Shown: positions 26,994-37,335, counted from the first letter of the stretch. The stretch is 64,000 bases of DNA from Aggregatibacter aphrophilus ATCC 33389 (GCF_900636915.1 NZ_LR134327.1:1364001-1428000); one strand, 5' to 3'. Notes: generated from the sequence alone by a model not told the origin. Made by a program: numbers and translations.

Positions 26994-27734
26994 TTATTCA
27001 CTTTCTAACCAATGTTGTAAAGCGCTGATTGACTGGTGTGCAGTCATGTCTACTTGAATCGGCGTGATGGAAACATAGCCGTTTTTTACCGCATGAAAAT
27101 CGGTGCCTTCGCTTTCATATTCAGGCAATCCGCTTAGGCCTATCCAATAAATATCTTCATCACGTGGGCTTTTTTGTTTAATCACTTCAGCAGCTGAGGA
27201 GCGATAGCCCAAGTGGCAGACTTTGATACCTTTGAGTTCTTCGTAAGGCACATCCGGCACGTTAATGTTCAAAATTTGATGTTTACCCAATAATTGCGAA
27301 TGCAATTTAGGGACTAAATCGCACACCACGCGGGCCGCCGTTTCAAAGTGCTGGCGGCCATCGAGCGACACAGCAATGGCCGGTAAGCCTAAATGGCGCC
27401 CTTCAAAGGCAGCAGCTACGGTGCCGGAGTACAAAACGTCATCGCCTAAATTGGCTCCGGCGTTAATGCCGGAAACCACTAAATCCATGCGTCCGGAAAG
27501 AAAACCGTTGAGCGCAATATGCACGCAATCGGCCGGCGTGCCGTTGACGCAATAGTCGCCGCTTTCCAAACGTAACGGTTGGAGTGGCTTAATTAAGGTT
27601 AGTGAGCTGGAAGCCGCGCTGCGATTGCTGTCCGGTGCCACAATAGTGACATTGGCGATATTGCGTAGTGCTTGTGCCATTACACGGATACCCGGCGCGT
27701 GAATGCCGTCATCGTTACTTAATAAAATATTCAT
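26994..27734 (-). CDS. surE: 5'/3'-nucleotidase SurE
   Basis: SurE is a metal-dependent survival phosphatase acting on nucleoside monophosphates and polyphosphate. The 246-residue product starts with the hallmark [14 protein letters not shown], whose Asp pair binds the divalent metal, followed by the Ser/Asn site [14 protein letters not shown] and [20 protein letters not shown]. It lies 22 bases after truD and 28 bases before yqaA in the ftsB-to-nlpD run. Confidence 0.96.
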   Translation of the reverse strand: MNILLSNDDGIHAPGIRVMAQALRNIANVTIVAPDSNRSAASSSLTLIKPLQPLRLESGDYCVNGTPADCVHIALNGFLSGRMDLVVSGINAGANLGDDVLYSGTVAAAFEGRHLGLPAIAVSLDGRQHFETAARVVCDLVPKLHSQLLGKHQILNINVPDVPYEELKGIKVCHLGYRSSAAEVIKQKSPRDEDIYWIGLSGLPEYESEGTDFHAVKNGYVSITPIQVDMTAHQSISALQHWLESE

Positions 27735-27756
27735 GTTTTTCCTATTTTTCTTCTTG

Positions 27757-28770
27757 TTATTCGTCGGCGATGTTTACCAGCTCGCGCGCTAAAGCGGTGG
27801 CATAACTGCCTGCTGGTAAATAAAATTTCAAACGTAAGCCGTTTGGTTCAAATTGCCATTGGAATTGCTGTGGCTGCATTAATATTGGGCGCCGTGCCGC
27901 TTTCATGCGTTCTTGTCGCATTAAATCAAACAATGCTTGATGTTGGGCGAAAATTTCATTTTCAAAATCGACCGCACTTTTATCTTCTTCGCCGATAAGT
28001 GGCGCGGTGAGTAAAATATCCTGCTGTATCAAGCGTTGTTGCAGTTGTGTTAAATCTTCCGATGCGTCCGCCACAAACCAACTGTGCGAGCCGTTAAGTT
28101 GCAAAACATCTCCATTTAAGACCTGCTGAGCCAAGCCAAGTTCAATACGCTTGGCCACAATAAGGTTGAAAACCTCACTGCGTGCAGCAGAAAGATAGAA
28201 GCTACGTTTATTGCGATCTTTTACTTTAATTTCGCCATTTGCCCAGCGTAACGCCTGCGTTAAGTTATTGCCATCTCGGCCAAAACGTTGTTCGGTGAAA
28301 TAATTTGGGAAACCGTTTTTTACCAGAAAATCTAACCGCACTTTGAGTTCATCGGTTTCTTCGGCGTTGCGGAGCAAAATCTCAAAATGATTGCCTTGTA
28401 GGCTACCGATACGAATTTTCCGTTGGTGGCGGGTGACTTCCAGAATTTCTACCCCTTCGAGGGAAAATTGACTGAAATCCGGCGTTGGCTGTCCGGGCAT
28501 TTGCAGACTGAACCATTGCTCGGTAACGGCTTTGCGATCTTTCAAACCGGCGTAGCTCATATTGCGGGCAGAAATACCGGCGAATTTTGCCAGTTGCTCG
28601 CCTACAAACAAGGTGTTGCAATCGGTTTTGCGTACTTTCACGACAACAAATTCGCCGTCGCCACTCATGTCGTAGCCAAGCTGTTCTTTGACCACAAAAT
28701 CTGCACATTCCGCTTTTAAAAGTGCGGTCTGTTTTGGCGGTGTTTTTTGCAGATAGGCTAAATCCATCAT
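27757..28770 (-). CDS. truD: tRNA pseudouridine(13) synthase TruD
   Basis: TruD makes pseudouridine 13 in tRNA-Glu. The 337-residue product has the catalytic Asp in [15 protein letters not shown] (about residue 78), the family motif [14 protein letters not shown] and [19 protein letters not shown]. The first ATG (28770) overlaps the ispF stop by ATGA, the same coupling used at ispD/ispF. A second ATG follows directly and cannot be excluded. The substrate tRNA-Glu is encoded in the rRNA operon of this window. Confidence 0.96.
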   Translation of the reverse strand: MMDLAYLQKTPPKQTALLKAECADFVVKEQLGYDMSGDGEFVVVKVRKTDCNTLFVGEQLAKFAGISARNMSYAGLKDRKAVTEQWFSLQMPGQPTPDFSQFSLEGVEILEVTRHQRKIRIGSLQGNHFEILLRNAEETDELKVRLDFLVKNGFPNYFTEQRFGRDGNNLTQALRWANGEIKVKDRNKRSFYLSAARSEVFNLIVAKRIELGLAQQVLNGDVLQLNGSHSWFVADASEDLTQLQQRLIQQDILLTAPLIGEEDKSAVDFENEIFAQHQALFDLMRQERMKAARRPILMQPQQFQWQFEPNGLRLKFYLPAGSYATALARELVNIADE

Positions 28771-29246
28771 GATTTGCGTACCAATAAGGCGACTGCTTCG
28801 CAGGCAATGCCTTCACCGCGACCGGTAAAGCCAAGCTTTTCTGAGGTGGTGGCTTTGACGTTGACTTGTTCGATGTCAACAGACAAATCCTGTGCGATCA
28901 GGGCGCGCATGGCATCAATATGCGGGCGCATTTTCGGTGCTTGGGCGATAATGGTCACATCCACGTTGCCTACGATATAGCCTTTTTCCTGTACTTGACG
29001 GTACGCTTCCCGTAGTAACACGCGGCTGTCTGCGCCTTTGTATTGCATGTCCGTGTCGGGAAATAATTTGCCAATGTCACCCAAAGCTACAGCGCCGAGT
29101 AAGGCATCGGTTAGCGCATGGAGCGCCACATCCCCGTCGGAATGGGCGATAAAGCCTTTATCAAAGGGGATGGTGACGCCGCCGATAATGAGCGGATTGT
29201 CGGTGCCGAAAGCGTGAACATCAAAACCATGGCCGATTCGTATCAT
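28767..29246 (-). CDS. ispF: 2-C-methyl-D-erythritol 2,4-cyclodiphosphate synthase IspF
   Basis: This is the MEP-pathway enzyme that cyclises CDP-ME 2-phosphate. The 159-residue length is standard. Zn ligands are in [10 protein letters not shown] (Asp9, His11) and the [18 protein letters not shown] motif. The C-terminal [18 protein letters not shown] loop binds the cytidine. It overlaps ispD by 4 bases upstream and truD by 4 bases downstream. Confidence 0.97.
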   Translation of the reverse strand: MIRIGHGFDVHAFGTDNPLIIGGVTIPFDKGFIAHSDGDVALHALTDALLGAVALGDIGKLFPDTDMQYKGADSRVLLREAYRQVQEKGYIVGNVDVTIIAQAPKMRPHIDAMRALIAQDLSVDIEQVNVKATTSEKLGFTGRGEGIACEAVALLVRKS

Positions 29247-29938
29247 TTTGTCTTCCTCATTAAATAAAATTCCGCCAGCGCCAAATCTTCCGGACGGGTA
29301 ACTTTAATATTGTCGCTACGTCCCGCCACCAAGTGCGGTTGAAATCCCGCAAGTTCCATGGCAGAGGCTTCATCAGTCACGGCAAGCTGTTGCTGTTGGG
29401 CGTGGATTAACGCGTTTCGTAATAGCTCCGCGCGGAAAAACTGCGGCGTCTGCGCCAACCAAAGTTGGCTGCGATCTTCGGTGTGGGCAATTTGTTGTGA
29501 AGGCAGCGCACGCTTGATGGTATCCGTCGCCGGAATCGCCAAAATCGCGCCGTTGTCATCAGTAATTTCAAGTAATTTGTCTAAATCGCCATGCGTTAAG
29601 CAAGGACGTGCCGCATCATGCACCATTACCCAAACATCCGTGCCGGCATTTTGTATCGCTTTTAATCCGTTTAACACCGAATCAGCGCGGGTTTCACCGC
29701 CTTCTACTAAGGTGATTTTCGGGTTTTGTGTCAGATTAAGTTGAGCAATGTAAGGATCATCGGCAGCCACTGCCAACACGATTTGGCTGATGTGCGGATA
29801 AGAAAGCAACACGTTTAAGGTGTGCTGCAAAATGGGTTGTCCGTGAATAGGAAGGTATTGTTTCGGTTTGTCCGCCTGCATCCGACTGCCAACGCCGGCC
29901 GCCGGCACAACGGCGATAATCTTGCGATTTGAGATCAT
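29243..29938 (-). CDS. ispD: 2-C-methyl-D-erythritol 4-phosphate cytidylyltransferase IspD
   Basis: IspD transfers CMP to MEP, the step before IspE in the MEP isoprenoid pathway. The 231-residue product shows the nucleotide-binding [20 protein letters not shown] (Arg and Lys contact CTP), [11 protein letters not shown] and [15 protein letters not shown]. Its start codon overlaps the ftsB stop (TAATG) and its stop overlaps the ispF start, so the three genes are tightly coupled. Confidence 0.97.
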   Translation of the reverse strand: MISNRKIIAVVPAAGVGSRMQADKPKQYLPIHGQPILQHTLNVLLSYPHISQIVLAVAADDPYIAQLNLTQNPKITLVEGGETRADSVLNGLKAIQNAGTDVWVMVHDAARPCLTHGDLDKLLEITDDNGAILAIPATDTIKRALPSQQIAHTEDRSQLWLAQTPQFFRAELLRNALIHAQQQQLAVTDEASAMELAGFQPHLVAGRSDNIKVTRPEDLALAEFYLMRKTK

Positions 29939-30216
29939 TATTTGTGTTCTTTGACGATGTGATAGAAAGTTTCGTTTGGTTTCACCATTTCATGTTGCGA
30001 ACGCGCCCGTTCTTCAATGGCATCCACCCCTTCTTTGAGATCTTTGATTTCTGCGGCAATGATTTGATTTCGCTGGGAAAGTTTTTCGTTTTCCTGTTGA
30101 TGTACGGCAATTTCTTTGGTGGTGTTTTTGTAATCCCAATAACCGTTTTTACCGAACCAAAAATCATATTGGAACAGCAATAACACCGCAATGAGTAAAG
30201 AAATAAATAAACGCAT
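29938..30216 (-). CDS. ftsB: Cell division protein FtsB
   Basis: FtsB is a small bitopic protein that with FtsQ and FtsL activates septal wall synthesis. The 92-residue product has a membrane helix (about residues 4-20, [19 protein letters not shown]) followed by a periplasmic coiled coil ([18 protein letters not shown] onward). The motif GYWDY after the membrane and the C-terminal NETFYHIV are family traits. It heads the ftsB-ispD-ispF-truD-surE run. Confidence 0.95.
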   Translation of the reverse strand: MRLFISLLIAVLLLFQYDFWFGKNGYWDYKNTTKEIAVHQQENEKLSQRNQIIAAEIKDLKEGVDAIEERARSQHEMVKPNETFYHIVKEHK

Positions 30217-30365
30217 AAAAAATAATAAATCGAGAAAAATTGTGCTTAGTTTACCTTGAATCGCGTCAAAATGCGATATTGCGCCGTTCTGCGCCGAATA
30301 ATTTCTTAAAAATCGGGCTGTATCGTAGTAAGATAAGGCAATTTTTAACAGCCAGTGAGGTGCCT

Positions 30366-31040
30366 ATGAAACCCTATTTAATTGCTCCTTCCATTCTTTC
30401 CGCTGACTTGGCGCGTTTGGGCGAAGATGTGGAAAATGTCTTAAAGTGCGGTGGTGATGTGATTCATTTTGATGTAATGGATAACCACTATGTGCCGAAT
30501 CTGACCTTCGGCCCTGCCGTGTGTAAGGCGTTGCGTAATTACGGTATCACTGCGCCGATTGACGTGCATTTAATGGTGAAGCCTGTAGATCGCATTATCC
30601 CTGATTTCGCCAAAGCCGGCGCCAACTACATTACCTTTCACCCTGAAGCCTCCGAGCATATCGACCGCACTTTGCAACTTATCCGCGACAACGGCTGTAA
30701 ATCCGGTTTGGTGTTCAACCCGGCAACACCGTTAAGTTACCTGGATTATGTGATGGACAAAGTGGATGTCATTTTGCTAATGTCCGTGAATCCGGGCTTT
30801 GGTGGGCAATCCTTTATTCCTGCGACCTTGGATAAACTCAAACAGGCAAGAAAATGCATTGATGAGAGCGGATTGGATATTCGCTTAGAAGTGGACGGCG
30901 GCGTGAAAGTCAGCAACATTGCAGAAATCGCTCGCGCCGGTGCGGATATGTTCGTTGCCGGATCGGCGATTTTCGATCAACCGGACTACAAAAAAGTCAT
31001 TGATGAAATGCGTCAACAGTTAGCCGCAGTAGGAAAATAA
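30366..31040 (+). CDS. rpe: Ribulose-phosphate 3-epimerase
   Basis: Rpe interconverts ribulose 5-phosphate and xylulose 5-phosphate in the pentose phosphate pathway. The 224-residue TIM-barrel enzyme shows [17 protein letters not shown], the metal-site [23 protein letters not shown] and [12 protein letters not shown] chose the ATG at 30366 ([14 protein letters not shown]); the frame runs 42 codons further upstream without homology. It is followed after 2 bases by gph. Tkt and Tal of the same pathway are 8-11 kb away. Confidence 0.96.
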   Translation: MKPYLIAPSILSADLARLGEDVENVLKCGGDVIHFDVMDNHYVPNLTFGPAVCKALRNYGITAPIDVHLMVKPVDRIIPDFAKAGANYITFHPEASEHIDRTLQLIRDNGCKSGLVFNPATPLSYLDYVMDKVDVILLMSVNPGFGGQSFIPATLDKLKQARKCIDESGLDIRLEVDGGVKVSNIAEIARAGADMFVAGSAIFDQPDYKKVIDEMRQQLAAVGK

Positions 31041-31042
31041 GC

Positions 31043-31717
31043 ATGACAGGACAGTTTAAATTAATCGGTTTTGATTTGGATGGCACCTTGGTAGACAGCC
31101 TGCCTGATTTGGCGCTATCCGTGAATTCAGCGTTAGCAGAATTCGATTTGCCACAAGCGCCTGAAGCGTTGGTGCTTACTTGGATTGGCAATGGCGCGCA
31201 GATTTTAATTGCCCGCGCGTTAGAATGGGCAACGGCACAATCAGGCAAAACCTTGACGGACGCTCAAATTGCCACATTAAAGGAACATTTTAATGTCTTT
31301 TACGGTGAAAACATCTGCAATCGCAGCCGTTTATTCCCTCACGTGAAAGAGACTTTGCAGAAACTTAAAGCTAAAGGCTATCGTTTGGCTGTTGTTACCA
31401 ACAAACCGACCCAACACACCCGCCCCGTGTTGAAGGCTTTCGGCATTGAAGACTTATTCGATGAAGTGTTAGGCGGACAATCGTTACCGGCCATCAAACC
31501 GCACCCGGGCCCGCTGTTCTATTTATGCGGTAAATTCGGTTTATACCCGAAACAAGTGCTGTTTGTCGGCGATTCCCGCAACGATATTATTGCCGCCCAT
31601 AATGCCGGTTGCCCGGTGGTGGGGTTGACTTACGGTTACAACTACAATATTCCAATCTCTGAATCCCATCCGGATTGGGTGTTTGAGGATTTTGCGGAGT
31701 TATTGACGATTGTTTGA
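31043..31717 (+). CDS. gph: Phosphoglycolate phosphatase
   Basis: Gph is a HAD-superfamily enzyme that removes phosphate from 2-phosphoglycolate. The 224-residue product has HAD motif I GFDLDGTLVDSLPDL (nucleophile and acid Asp), motif II in VVTNKPTQ, and motif III/IV in ALGGQ...KPHPGPLFY and VGDSRNDIIAAHNAGC. It is coupled to rpe (2-base gap) in the order rpe-gph-trpS, which is also found in enterics. Confidence 0.95.
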   Translation: MTGQFKLIGFDLDGTLVDSLPDLALSVNSALAEFDLPQAPEALVLTWIGNGAQILIARALEWATAQSGKTLTDAQIATLKEHFNVFYGENICNRSRLFPHVKETLQKLKAKGYRLAVVTNKPTQHTRPVLKAFGIEDLFDEVLGGQSLPAIKPHPGPLFYLCGKFGLYPKQVLFVGDSRNDIIAAHNAGCPVVGLTYGYNYNIPISESHPDWVFEDFAELLTIV

Positions 31718-31736
31718 TTGATTCTTCTGAATGGAT

Positions 31737-31803
31737 GGCGCAAACGTCCACGTTTGTGCCTTTATTTAATTTTGGCTACAGCACAAGCGTGGACGCTTGC
31801 GCT
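31737..31803. repeat. Pair of mutually inverted palindromes between gph and trpS
   Basis: The first 24-base palindrome (31737-31760) has arms GGCGCAAACG and CGTTTGTGCC around TCCA and is followed by TTTATTT. The second (31780-31803) has arms AGCACAAGCG and CGCTTGCGCT around TGGA. Each is nearly the reverse complement of the other, so the whole 67 bases can also form one long hairpin. The first can terminate gph transcription. The nested form recalls REP/BIME elements. Confidence 0.75.
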
Positions 31804-31838
31804 ATCAATAATAAGATTTAAAAATTAAGGATGTAAAA

Positions 31839-32843
31839 ATGACCAAACCTATCGTGTTCAGCGGCGTACAGCCATCAGGTGAATTGACTATCGGTAACTA
31901 CCTCGGTGCGTTGCGTCAGTGGGTGAAAATGCAGGATGACTACGAATGCCTGTTCTGTATCGTGGATCAACACGCCATCACCGTACGCCAAGATCCGGCG
32001 GCATTACGCAAAGCCACATTGGACGTGTTGGCGTTATATTTAGCCTGCGGTATCGACCCGGCAAAATCCACGATTTTCATTCAATCTCATGTGCCGGAAC
32101 ACGCGCAACTGGCTTGGGTGTTAAACTGCTATACGTATTTCGGCGAAATGGGTCGTATGACCCAGTTTAAAGACAAATCCGCCCGTTATGCAGAAAACAT
32201 CAACGTAGGTTTGTTCACTTATCCGGTGTTAATGGCGTCGGACATCTTGCTTTATCAAGCCAACCAAGTGCCGGTAGGCGAAGACCAAAAACAACATTTG
32301 GAAATCACCCGCGACATCGCGCAACGTTTTAATTCCTTATACGGACCGCACTTTGCTGTGCCGGAAGTGTTCATCCCGAAAGCAGGTGCGCGCGTAATGT
32401 CCTTGCTAGAGCCGGAAAAGAAAATGTCCAAATCCGATGAAAATCGCAACAATGTTATCGGCTTATTGGAAGACCCGAAAGCGGTCGCGAAGAAAATTAA
32501 ACGCGCGGTAACCGACTCCGATGAGCCGCCGGTGATTCGTTATGACGTGAAAAACAAAGCGGGCGTGTCCAATCTTCTCGACATTCTTTCCGGCGTAAGC
32601 GGCAAAACCATCGCAGAACTTGAGCAGGAATTTGAAGGCAAAATGTACGGTCACTTGAAAGGTGCTGTCGCCGACGAAGTTTCCGCCATGTTGACTACCT
32701 TGCAGGAACGTTACTACCACTTCCGCAACAACGAGGAATTACTTCTCCAAATCGCCAAAGAAGGTGCCGAAAAAGCGAAAGCTCGCGCACAGGCTACTTT
32801 AGCAAAAGTGTATGATGCCATTGGGTTTATTGGTGCGAAGTAA
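31839..32843 (+). CDS. trpS: Tryptophanyl-tRNA synthetase
   Basis: This 334-residue class I synthetase charges tRNA-Trp. It shows the HIGH-like motif [16 protein letters not shown], the [19 protein letters not shown] active-site segment, and KMSKS within [14 protein letters not shown]. No attenuator peptide is visible upstream. A strong terminator follows. Confidence 0.97.
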   Translation: MTKPIVFSGVQPSGELTIGNYLGALRQWVKMQDDYECLFCIVDQHAITVRQDPAALRKATLDVLALYLACGIDPAKSTIFIQSHVPEHAQLAWVLNCYTYFGEMGRMTQFKDKSARYAENINVGLFTYPVLMASDILLYQANQVPVGEDQKQHLEITRDIAQRFNSLYGPHFAVPEVFIPKAGARVMSLLEPEKKMSKSDENRNNVIGLLEDPKAVAKKIKRAVTDSDEPPVIRYDVKNKAGVSNLLDILSGVSGKTIAELEQEFEGKMYGHLKGAVADEVSAMLTTLQERYYHFRNNEELLLQIAKEGAEKAKARAQATLAKVYDAIGFIGAK

Positions 32844-32861
32844 GTGATTCCAGATAAAAAC

Positions 32862-32890
32862 AAAAGCGGCGTTAAAGCCGCTTTTTATTT
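32862..32890 (+). terminator. Rho-independent terminator after trpS
   Basis: AAAAGCGGC and GCCGCTTTT form a 9-bp stem around GTTAAA, followed by TATTT. It lies about 20 bases after the trpS stop. Confidence 0.9.
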
Positions 32891-32913
32891 CAAACTAAAA
32901 GCCGGATACAAAC

Positions 32914-32958
32914 AAAAAGTGCGGTGAAAATTCATTTTAAATTTCGACCGCACTTTAT
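32914..32958. terminator. Inverted uptake-signal terminator
   Basis: AAAAAGTGCGGTGAAA and TTTCGACCGCACTTT pair with a small mismatch. It follows the marC stop on the minus strand and faces the trpS terminator. Confidence 0.8.
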
Positions 32959-32976
32959 AGAAAACAAATCGATTAA

Positions 32977-33594
32977 TTAACTCATCTGCGTAAAGAAATC
33001 GCGAATCCCCACTAGCATATTATTAATCGCAACCGCCGCTAAAATTAGCCCCATTACACGGCTGATAACCGCCGCGCCGGTATTGCTGATCCAGCGTTGA
33101 ATGCGGTTGGCCGCGAGGAATAAGAAATAGGTGATCAGCAAGACGGACAACATGATTAGCGTTGTCATGGTTTGGTCGAACAGGCTGAAGCGGTGATTAT
33201 CGGTGAGCAATACAATGGCCATCATGGCGCCGGGTGAGGCAATGGACGGCACAGCCAACGGGTAAACCGCCAGTTCGTTTAGATTGGACGAGAGTCTCAT
33301 TTCCTGTTCCGGTTTGCCTTCGCCGAAAATCATGGTTAAGGCAAACAGCAATAACACCAATCCGCCGGCGATTTGGAAGGCGGTGAGAGGGATTTGCATG
33401 GCTTCTAATAAAGCTTGCCCGGCAAGCAGGAAGAAAATCAAAATGCCGGCGGAAATCATAACGGCTTTACGTGCGATTTTGTGACGATCTTCCACTGATA
33501 ATCCAACTGTCTTGGTTAAATAGACAGGGATGGAGCCGATTGGGTCAATAACCGCCCATAGCACTACAAATTGAACGACGAGAGAATCAAACAT
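32977..33594 (-). CDS. MarC-family inner-membrane protein (YhgN-like)
   Basis: The 205-residue protein has six predicted membrane helices in two repeats. Family traits are FVVLWAVIDPIGSIPVYL at the N-terminus and AVPSIASPGAMMAIVLL in the middle. MarC proteins were once linked to multiple antibiotic resistance, but that role was not confirmed and the function is unknown. I chose the ATG at 33594 (MFDSLVVQFVVLW), with GGAG about 9 bases upstream, over an extension of 27 codons that would run up to yheS. Confidence 0.9.
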   Translation of the reverse strand: MFDSLVVQFVVLWAVIDPIGSIPVYLTKTVGLSVEDRHKIARKAVMISAGILIFFLLAGQALLEAMQIPLTAFQIAGGLVLLLFALTMIFGEGKPEQEMRLSSNLNELAVYPLAVPSIASPGAMMAIVLLTDNHRFSLFDQTMTTLIMLSVLLITYFLFLAANRIQRWISNTGAAVISRVMGLILAAVAINNMLVGIRDFFTQMS

Positions 33595-33674
33595 TGGCAA
33601 CTCCGATAAAAAAGTGGAAAATAACGCGCGTATTTTTATGAACTGATATCTTATATTAAATTCGTTATAAACCA

Positions 33675-35600
33675 ATGCTTTTTTTCACAAATTTAACCTT
33701 AAAACGGGGCTTGACTACGCTCCTCGAAAACGCCAATGCGACCATTAATCCGGGCCAGAAAGTCGGCTTAGTCGGTAAAAATGGCTGCGGAAAATCTTCC
33801 TTATTCGCTTTATTGAAAAATGAAATGAGCGCCGAAGGCGGCGAGGTGTCTTTTCCGTCAAATTGGGCGTTGGCGTGGGTGAATCAAGAAACGCCTGCGC
33901 TAGATTGTCGCGCCATTGATTATGTCATTCAGGGTGATCGCGAATATACCCGTTTACAACAGGCGTTACAGCAAGCGAATGCCGAGAATGACGGCAATGC
34001 CATTGCTACTTTACACAGCCGGTTAGATACCATTGATGCATGGACGATAGAAGCCCGTGCCGGCGAGTTATTACACGGTTTAGGCTTTACTCAAGCGGAA
34101 TTGGAGCAGCCGGTCAGGGCGTTTTCCGGCGGTTGGCGGATGCGCTTGAATTTGGCTCAAGCCTTGATTTGCCGTTCTGATTTGTTATTGCTTGATGAAC
34201 CGACCAACCACTTGGATTTAGACGCCGTGATTTGGTTGGAGCGTTGGTTAAAACAATATCAGGGCACATTAATTCTGATCTCGCACGATCGCGACTTTTT
34301 AGATCCGATTGTCGGCAAGATTTTGCATATTGAACAACAAAAACTCAATGAATACACGGGCGATTATTCTTCTTTTGAATTGCAACGGGCAACCAAATTG
34401 GCTCAACAGAGCGCTATGTATCGCCAACAACAACTGAAAATCGATCACTTACAGCGTTATATTGACCGTTTCAAAGCCAAAGCCACCAAGGCTAAACAGG
34501 CGCAAAGCCGTATTAAGGCATTGGAACGCATGGAAAAAATTGCACCGGCGTATGTGGATAATCCGTTTCATTTTGAATTTCGTGAGCCACTCTCCCTGCC
34601 AAGCCCTTTGTTAATGATGGAAAATGTCTCTGCCGGGTATGGTTTGGGCGAAAGTGTGGTGGAAATTTTAAGCAAAATTAAACTGAATCTGGTGCCCGGT
34701 TCACGTATTGGTTTGCTCGGTAAAAATGGCGCAGGAAAATCTACCTTAATTAAATTATTGGCAGGCGAAATCCCCCCGACCGGCGGCACGATTCAATTGG
34801 CAAAAGGTGTGCAGTTAGGCTATTTCGCACAACATCAATTGGATACGTTACGCGCGGATGAAAGCGCCTTGTGGCATTTGCAAAAAATTGCGCCTCAACA
34901 AACGGAGCAACAACTGCGCGATTATTTAGGCGGATTTGCTTTTCACGGCGACAAAGTCAATCAGCCAGTGGCGTCTTTTTCCGGTGGCGAAAAAGCGCGC
35001 TTGGTATTGGCGCTCATTGTGTGGCAACGCCCGAACTTACTGTTACTGGACGAACCGACCAACCACTTGGATTTGGATATGCGCCAGGCGTTGACCGAAG
35101 CGTTGGTGGATTATCAAGGTTCTTTGGTATTGGTGTCGCACGATCGTCATTTGTTGCGCAGCACCGTGGATGAATTTTATTTGGTGCACGATAAACAGGT
35201 GGAAGAGTTTAAAGGTGATTTGGCGGATTATCAGAAGTGGCTGAACGAGCAGAATGCACAGCCAGCAGTGATAAAAGCACAAAATGAGCTCAGCGAAAAT
35301 GAAAATTCTGCCGCTAGCCGTAAAGAGCAAAAACGCAAAGAGGCAGAATTGCGTCAACAACTGGCGCCACTGCGTAAACAGGCCACACAGCTGGAAAATC
35401 AAATGGAAAAACTGGGTACGCAATTACAGCAGATTGAAATGGATTTAGCGGATCCGAGTTTGTACGACGTAGAAATGAAAGCAAAACTGACCGCACTTTT
35501 AAGTGATCAAGTGCTAGTTAAAAAGCAATTGGAAAGCGTAGAAGCCGACTGGTTGGCACTACAAGAAAGCATAGAAGACATCATGTCTCAAGCAGAATAA
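33675..35600 (+). CDS. yheS: ABC-F ribosome-associated ATPase YheS
   Basis: The 641-residue soluble protein has two ABC ATPase domains and no membrane part, the ABC-F plan of translation factors acting at the ribosomal E site. Domain 1 has Walker A VGKNGCGKSS (about residue 35), signature FSGGW and LLLLDEPTNHLDLD. Domain 2 has GKNGAGKST (about residue 350), FSGGE and a second DEPTNHLDLD. The linker between them (YIDRFKAKATKAKQAQSRIK) is the tRNA-contacting arm, and the C-terminus is a coiled coil. It closely follows E. coli YheS. Confidence 0.95.
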   Translation: MLFFTNLTLKRGLTTLLENANATINPGQKVGLVGKNGCGKSSLFALLKNEMSAEGGEVSFPSNWALAWVNQETPALDCRAIDYVIQGDREYTRLQQALQQANAENDGNAIATLHSRLDTIDAWTIEARAGELLHGLGFTQAELEQPVRAFSGGWRMRLNLAQALICRSDLLLLDEPTNHLDLDAVIWLERWLKQYQGTLILISHDRDFLDPIVGKILHIEQQKLNEYTGDYSSFELQRATKLAQQSAMYRQQQLKIDHLQRYIDRFKAKATKAKQAQSRIKALERMEKIAPAYVDNPFHFEFREPLSLPSPLLMMENVSAGYGLGESVVEILSKIKLNLVPGSRIGLLGKNGAGKSTLIKLLAGEIPPTGGTIQLAKGVQLGYFAQHQLDTLRADESALWHLQKIAPQQTEQQLRDYLGGFAFHGDKVNQPVASFSGGEKARLVLALIVWQRPNLLLLDEPTNHLDLDMRQALTEALVDYQGSLVLVSHDRHLLRSTVDEFYLVHDKQVEEFKGDLADYQKWLNEQNAQPAVIKAQNELSENENSAASRKEQKRKEAELRQQLAPLRKQATQLENQMEKLGTQLQQIEMDLADPSLYDVEMKAKLTALLSDQVLVKKQLESVEADWLALQESIEDIMSQAE

Positions 35601-35664
35601 AACGCAAAAATAATTGTGTTTTGGAAGCGGTATCACATTATTTTTAAAAAGATCAAAATTTCAC

Positions 35665-35693
35665 TTGATACTGTATATTGATACAGTTATTAT
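35665..35693 (+). promoter_or_regulatory. recA promoter
   Basis: TTGATA (35665-35670) and TATTAT (35688-35693) are 17 bases apart, an ideal sigma-70 spacing. The spacer is filled by the LexA box. Confidence 0.85.
35671..35686 (+). promoter_or_regulatory. LexA (SOS) box of recA
   Basis: CTGTATATTGATACAG is a perfect CTG-N10-CAG SOS box with the usual AT-rich alternating centre. It lies exactly in the spacer between the -35 and -10 hexamers, so bound LexA would block RNA polymerase. RecA is the standard SOS target. Confidence 0.93.
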
Positions 35694-35736
35694 AAGCGCA
35701 AATTTTGATAATGCATTTTTCCCCCGAGGTATAAAC

Positions 35737-36798
35737 ATGGCAACTCAAGAAGAAAAACAAAAAGCGCTCGAAGCCGCGTTAGGTCAAATCGAAAAACAAT
35801 TTGGTAAAGGCGCTATCATGAAATTAGGCGACAGCCAAAAATTGGATATTGAAGCGATTTCCACCGGTTCCTTCGGTCTTGACTTAGCGTTAGGGATCGG
35901 CGGTTTGCCAATGGGACGTATCGTTGAAATTTTCGGACCGGAATCTTCCGGTAAAACCACTTTAACGCTTTCTGTTATTGCCGAAGCGCAAAAAGCGGGT
36001 AAAACCTGTGCCTTTATTGATGCGGAACATGCCTTAGACCCAATTTATGCCTCTAAACTGGGCGTGGATGTGAAAGAGTTGTTGGTTTCTCAACCGGACA
36101 ACGGCGAGCAAGCGTTAGAAATCTGTGATGCCTTAGTACGTTCCGGTGCGGTGGATGTGATTATTGTTGACTCCGTTGCAGCCTTAACGCCGAAAGCAGA
36201 AATTGAAGGCGACATGGGCGATTCTCATGTGGGCTTGCAAGCACGTCTTATGTCCCAAGCGTTGCGTAAATTAACCGGACAAATTAAAAATGCCAACTGT
36301 TTAGTGATTTTCATCAACCAAATCCGTATGAAGATCGGCGTGATGTTTGGTAACCCGGAAACCACTACCGGTGGTAATGCACTGAAATTCTATGCCTCTG
36401 TGCGTTTGGATATTCGTCGTGTCGGTTCAATTAAAGAAGGCGATGAAGTGATTGGTAACGAAACCCGCGTGAAAGTGGTGAAAAACAAAGTCGCACCGCC
36501 GTTCCGTCAAGTAGACTTCCAAATTCTGTATGGCGAAGGTATTTCTAAAGAAAGCGAACTGATTGATTTAGGTGTGAAACACAAGCTCATCAGTAAAGCA
36601 GGCGCATGGTATGCTTATCAGAATGAGAAAATCGGTCAGGGCAAAACCAATGCGATGAAATGGTTAAAAGATAACCCTGAACAAGCGAAAATCATTGAAA
36701 GCACGTTGCGTGATGAGTTATTGGCTCACCCGGAATCTGCGATTACGGCTGACTCTGACAACGAAGCGCAAGGTAATATCGAGAGTGATTTTGAATAA
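35737..36798 (+). CDS. recA: Recombinase RecA
   Basis: RecA drives homologous strand exchange and LexA self-cleavage. The 353-residue product has Walker [10 protein letters not shown] (about residues 68-76), Walker [11 protein letters not shown], the L2 loop region around [20 protein letters not shown] and an acidic C-terminus. I chose the ATG at 35737 ([20 protein letters not shown]), 43 bases after the -10 box; the long upstream frame would span the promoter. In a naturally competent family, RecA also integrates DNA taken up through the uptake signals seen here. Confidence 0.98.
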   Translation: MATQEEKQKALEAALGQIEKQFGKGAIMKLGDSQKLDIEAISTGSFGLDLALGIGGLPMGRIVEIFGPESSGKTTLTLSVIAEAQKAGKTCAFIDAEHALDPIYASKLGVDVKELLVSQPDNGEQALEICDALVRSGAVDVIIVDSVAALTPKAEIEGDMGDSHVGLQARLMSQALRKLTGQIKNANCLVIFINQIRMKIGVMFGNPETTTGGNALKFYASVRLDIRRVGSIKEGDEVIGNETRVKVVKNKVAPPFRQVDFQILYGEGISKESELIDLGVKHKLISKAGAWYAYQNEKIGQGKTNAMKWLKDNPEQAKIIESTLRDELLAHPESAITADSDNEAQGNIESDFE

Positions 36799-36811
36799 AT
36801 GCGTTATCCTA

Positions 36812-36842
36812 AAAAGTGCGGTCAAAAATGACCGCACTTTTG
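36812..36842. terminator. Inverted uptake-signal terminator between recA and recX
   Basis: AAAAGTGCGGTCA and TGACCGCACTTTT pair perfectly over 13 bases around AAAA and are followed by a T. Partial read-through would lower recX relative to recA. Confidence 0.88.
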
Positions 36843-36876
36843 TTATCTCCAGAGGTAAAAAGACAAGGGGCGGAAT

Positions 36877-37335
36877 ATGTCTTCGTTAGCATTAGGTTAT
36901 GTGATGAATTTACTGTCACGACGAGAATATAGCGAATTTGAATTACGTTGCAAAATGCAAGAAAAGGCATTTACCGAGGAGGAGATTGAACAGGTTATTG
37001 CCCACTGCCAACAAAAAAATTGGCAAAATGATCAGCGTTTTACCGAAAGTTATTTGCACAGTCGTTCACAGCGTGGCTATGGTTTGCAGCGAATCAAACA
37101 GGAATTACGTCAACTGAAAGGTGTGGAAAGTGCAACCATTGACGTGGCGCTTAGTCAATGTGATATCGATTGGTCAGCGTTGGCGTTAAACGTGTTACGC
37201 AAAAAATTTCCCAATTACATGGAAAAACAACCGCCGAAGATGAAACAGAAAATCTGGCAATATATGTTATCGCATGGGTTTCATTCTGATGAATTCGCCG
37301 ATTATGTGGGGTCTGAATCTCAGGAATTTGACTAA
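36877..37335 (+). CDS. recX: RecA regulatory protein RecX
   Basis: RecX binds RecA filaments and limits their growth. The 152-residue product is built of three-helix repeats, with the family start LGYVMNLLSRREYSEFELRC and the later YLHSRSQRGYGLQRIKQEL. It follows recA by 78 bases, which include an inverted uptake-signal hairpin. An AAGGGG site lies about 7 bases before the ATG. Confidence 0.95.
   Translation: MSSLALGYVMNLLSRREYSEFELRCKMQEKAFTEEEIEQVIAHCQQKNWQNDQRFTESYLHSRSQRGYGLQRIKQELRQLKGVESATIDVALSQCDIDWSALALNVLRKKFPNYMEKQPPKMKQKIWQYMLSHGFHSDEFADYVGSESQEFD

Noticed and set aside
31804..31838. Possible Trp attenuator before trpS
   Set aside because: No short peptide with Trp codons is present; the hairpins belong to the palindromic repeat pair.
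35614..35736. 41-codon upstream extension of recA
   Set aside because: It covers the promoter and LexA box, and RecA homology begins at the ATG at 35737.
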